A stretch of DNA of 13,032 nt, from assembly GCA_003509065.1 (NCBI GenBank), contig DODG01000337.1:1417-14448 (forward strand). The letters are read 5' to 3'. The notes under the pieces were generated by a model. The model worked only from the letters and a program-made list of their open reading frames with translations, was not told where the DNA came from and did not search any database. Every line of letters begins with the position of its first letter. Positions within the stretch are counted from its first letter, which is position 1. Shown piece by piece: positions 11,208 through 13,032 of this stretch. The DNA comes from Acidobacteriota bacterium. Its GTDB lineage: Bacteria; Acidobacteriota; Vicinamibacteria; Vicinamibacterales; UBA823. The position numbers and the translations under genes were made by a program.

Positions 11208-11237
11208 ATCAGACCATACTCCCGCACAGAGTGTCAA
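11208..11237 (-). promoter_or_regulatory. Candidate sigma-70-type promoter before the polyprenyl synthase gene
   Basis: In the 125-base gap after tatD there is a consensus TTGACA (complement of 11232-11237). After an 18-base spacer comes TCTGAT (complement of 11208-11213), four of six to consensus and preceded by TGG, an extended -10 element. The predicted start would leave a leader of about 45 bases to the GTG. This is pattern matching only. Confidence 0.33.
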
Positions 11238-11280
11238 CGTAGTAGGCCCTTATCGAACCGAATGCGTGTTCGGCTAGGAT

Positions 11281-12081
11281 TCAAGGCCTTACCAAATTTC
11301 GAAAATTCGTCATCACTTGTTCCGACAACGACTCGACCGTAGTGCCACGACTTTCAGCTAATACCTCGAGTACACGGCTGACCCAGGCCGGCTCGTTTCT
11401 CCTACCACGATGTGGCACTGGCGCAAGGTAGGGCGCGTCTGTTTCAATTAATAAGCGATCGGCTGGCACTTCGGAGGCGACGGCCCTCAGGGCATCAGCG
11501 CGCTTAAAAGTAATCATGCCAGAAAACGATATGTGAAAACCCAGCGCTAATGCATGATCAGCCAGAGACGTATCTCCAGCAAAACAGTGAAATACTCCAC
11601 TCACTTTCCTGCGACCAGCTTCCTCAAGAATTTCTAAAGTATCAGTTTCAGCCTCCCGCGTGTGTATGCTCACCGGTAATTGTAATTCTCTCGCAAGGTT
11701 CACTTGTCGGTGAAAGACTTCACGTTGGACGTCACGAGGTGACAAATCATAATGGTAGTCAAGCCCGATTTCTCCAACAACCCTGACCAAGGGTTCGATT
11801 TCAATCGCTTCTCGCACATCGCGAACCACTTCATCAACACGCCCGGCATACTCCGCGGCCTGATGTGGATGCACACCAATCGCGAAACGAACGTTCGGCC
11901 AAAGTTTTTGCAGTCGCTTGGCCTGTTTATATTCTGCCTGGTTGCCAGCCGCTAGAATGCAAAGAATCTGTTCAAGGCCCGCATCCCTAGCCCGTCCCAC
12001 GACCTCGCCGAGGTCTCCAATGAATGCTTCATCGGCCAAGTGACAATGGGAATCCAGTAGTCCGATTGCTTTATTTTCCAA
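11281..12081 (-). CDS. TatD-family metal-dependent hydrolase (DNase)
   Basis: This is a TIM-barrel amidohydrolase of the TatD family, whose characterised members are Mg-dependent 3'-5' exonucleases acting on DNA or RNA. The 266 residues are the usual length. Metal ligands are in place: H12 and H14 in DSHCH, E104 in VVGEIGLDY, H140 in SIHTRE, H165 in FHCF and D215 in IETDAP. YLAP and the PHRG/NEP segment complete the signature. The start is probably the TTG at 12081, two bases after the stop of the MetRS beta gene; it gives the standard N-terminus with HCH near residue 12. A weak GGTGAG in the end of the upstream gene may serve as ribosome binding site. Neighbouring tatD and metG is common in bacteria. 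I give no symbol because YcfH/YabD/TatD paralogues cannot be separated here. Confidence 0.94.
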   Translation of the reverse strand: MENKAIGLLDSHCHLADEAFIGDLGEVVGRARDAGLEQILCILAAGNQAEYKQAKRLQKLWPNVRFAIGVHPHQAAEYAGRVDEVVRDVREAIEIEPLVRVVGEIGLDYHYDLSPRDVQREVFHRQVNLARELQLPVSIHTREAETDTLEILEEAGRRKVSGVFHCFAGDTSLADHALALGFHISFSGMITFKRADALRAVASEVPADRLLIETDAPYLAPVPHRGRRNEPAWVSRVLEVLAESRGTTVESLSEQVMTNFRNLVRP

Positions 12082-12083
12082 AA

Positions 12084-12509
12084 CTATCTCACCCGTGCAC
12101 CGAGAGTTGGTGGCTGGTCTCCGAATCCAACCAACATCGGCACATCACCCTCAAGGCTAGCCGCAAGAACCATCCCATTTGATTCGACACCCATTAATTT
12201 GGCTGGCTTGAGGTTCGCTACAACTACTACGGTTCGTCCCACTAAGGCTTCAGGCTCATAAGCTCCTGCGATACCAGCCACAACCACCCGAACTTCTGAG
12301 CCCAAGTCAACCTCCAACTTAATGAGCTTTTTTGACTTTGGCACTCGTTCAGCTGTCACAACTTTGGCGACCCGCAACTCCACCTTCATAAACTCGTCAA
12401 TAGTTATTTTGGTATCCGCTTCTGGCATCGCACTTGGTGCTTTCGCAGAGGATATCTGATCAGAATCAGAAGTCGACGTAGGTAGAGGGTATTCATCAAT
12501 TTGGGTCAT
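12084..12509 (-). CDS. metG: Methionyl-tRNA synthetase beta subunit (stand-alone tRNA-binding domain)
   Basis: This 141-residue protein matches the C-terminal tRNA-binding extension of MetRS (the EMAPII-like OB fold), which raises tRNA affinity and mediates dimerisation. Residues 1-33 are a polar Ser/Asp/Ala-rich linker. The OB fold begins at ITIDEFMKVELRVAKV (35-50). It continues with the AGI turn and AYEPEALVGRTVVVVANL (83-100), then KPAKLMGVESNGMVLAAS (101-118). In many bacteria this domain is fused to the synthetase; here it is a separate gene, as known for Aquifex MetRS. AGGAG eight bases before the ATG supports independent initiation. The upstream gene stops 30 bases earlier in the same reading frame. 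The linker and the metG context argue against a CsaA-type chaperone. The TAG stop is two bases from the tatD start. Confidence 0.9.
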   Translation of the reverse strand: MTQIDEYPLPTSTSDSDQISSAKAPSAMPEADTKITIDEFMKVELRVAKVVTAERVPKSKKLIKLEVDLGSEVRVVVAGIAGAYEPEALVGRTVVVVANLKPAKLMGVESNGMVLAASLEGDVPMLVGFGDQPPTLGARVR

Positions 12510-12517
12510 TTTGGAGT

Positions 12518-12522
12518 CTCCT
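12518..12522 (-). promoter_or_regulatory. Strong ribosome binding site of the MetRS beta gene
   Basis: AGGAG (within AAAAGGAGAC) lies eight bases before the ATG at 12509, in the 30-base gap after the catalytic subunit's stop. It is one of only two canonical sites I see in the window. It is the main evidence that the tRNA-binding domain is translated as its own protein. Confidence 0.75.
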
Positions 12523-12539
12523 TTTGGACATTCAATATT

Positions 12540-13032
12540 TCACGAGTTCTTAGTCTCCAGACGTGGCCACATGGATTCACCTCGGAGAATGGTTCGGGCA
12601 CTTTCGGTTCGCCAAGTGGTCGCTTGCGTCCAACCTTGGTCACGTTCCGATGCCTCATCACCCATGCGCCGTACGATTTCTCTTCCAGCGTTCGGCATCA
12701 CTGGACCTAAAAGGATTCCGACAATCCGAACAGCCTCGGAGATGTCGAATAGCACTCTCGTTAAGCGCCCTGCCGCTCCATCTTCAGAAGCCAACTTCCA
12801 TGGCTCAGTCTCGGTAATATACTCATTGGTAGCATCCACCAACTGATAGGTCACAGCAGCAGCTTCATGCAGGGCATATCGTTCCATGGCTGCTTGGTAA
12901 CGTCCCACGACTTCCTCGGTGACCTGTGCCAGCCGCCCAGGACTCCCAGAAGGAGTAGCGAGATTTCCATCTCGATACTTATCAACCATTGCCGTAATCC
13001 GGCTGACCAGATTACCTAAATTGTTGGCGAGA
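12540..13032 (-). CDS. metG: Methionyl-tRNA synthetase catalytic subunit, C-terminal part (5' end outside window)
   Basis: MetRS charges tRNA(Met). Only the last 163 residues are visible, because the open frame runs off the right edge. The visible part begins LANNLGNLVSRI, the family motif at the catalytic core/anticodon-domain junction, so the ATG at 12989 is internal and not the start. The helical anticodon-binding domain follows, with NEYITETEPWKLA; its tryptophan matches E. coli W461, which stacks on the CAU anticodon. LLGPVMPNAG and the usual PR ending (WPRLE) come next. The chain stops at TGA (12540-12542) just after this core, where fused MetRS would continue through a linker to the tRNA-binding domain. 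The KMSKS and HIGH motifs would lie outside the window. Confidence 0.95.
   Translation of the reverse strand, partial: LANNLGNLVSRITAMVDKYRDGNLATPSGSPGRLAQVTEEVVGRYQAAMERYALHEAAAVTYQLVDATNEYITETEPWKLASEDGAAGRLTRVLFDISEAVRIVGILLGPVMPNAGREIVRRMGDEASERDQGWTQATTWRTESARTILRGESMWPRLETKNS

Noticed and set aside
12540..12542. TGA as a recoded sense codon (selenocysteine or alternative code)
   Set aside because: Several other genes here end in TGA, none has an internal TGA, and a strong ribosome binding site just downstream explains the second subunit.
12540..12989. A 149-codon gene starting at the ATG at 12989
   Set aside because: The frame stays open to the window edge and the codons upstream encode conserved MetRS sequence (LANNLGNLVSRI), so this ATG is internal.

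Overview
This 13 kb window is dense bacterial chromosome with near-even base composition. Every gene I can support lies on the minus strand, so transcription runs from the right end to the left. I see no insertion sequence, phage gene, CRISPR array, tRNA or rRNA. The genes look like core chromosome. The RNase P RNA is class A, GcvP is a single chain, and long-chain polyprenyl diphosphate synthase follows tatD and metG. This fits a Gram-negative-type bacterium outside the Bacillus group. The metG-tatD-polyprenyl synthase order reminds me of Acidobacteriota, but that is recollection and weak evidence. Stop codons TAA, TAG and TGA are all used, and no gene has an internal TGA, so the standard bacterial code applies.

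In transcription order, 13032 down to about 8086 holds a housekeeping run. It begins with the C-terminal part of methionyl-tRNA synthetase (its start is outside the window). Next is a separate small gene for the MetRS tRNA-binding domain, then TatD nuclease, a polyprenyl diphosphate synthase and NAD-dependent DNA ligase. The class A RNase P RNA gene follows at about 7615-8034.

A three-gene group follows at 7494-5599: an NDP-sugar 4-epimerase, a KdgF-like cupin translationally coupled to it, and a seven-helix membrane protein with two PQ-loop/SWEET-like repeats. Together they suggest carbohydrate handling, although no substrate can be read from the sequence.

The left third is a one-carbon block: metF, then gcvT, gcvH and gcvP. 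GcvP decarboxylates glycine and passes the aminomethyl group to lipoylated GcvH. GcvT then transfers the carbon to tetrahydrofolate, giving 5,10-methylene-THF, which MetF reduces to 5-methyl-THF for methionine synthesis. The lipoamide dehydrogenase (L protein) is not in the window.

The items most worth a second look are the split MetRS, whose two parts share one reading frame interrupted by a single TGA, and the internally duplicated seven-helix SWEET-like protein. Lesser ones are the sugar cassette, an inverted repeat around the ligA stop codon just before rnpB, and the scarcity of Shine-Dalgarno sites. I found no clearly undescribed multi-gene system.
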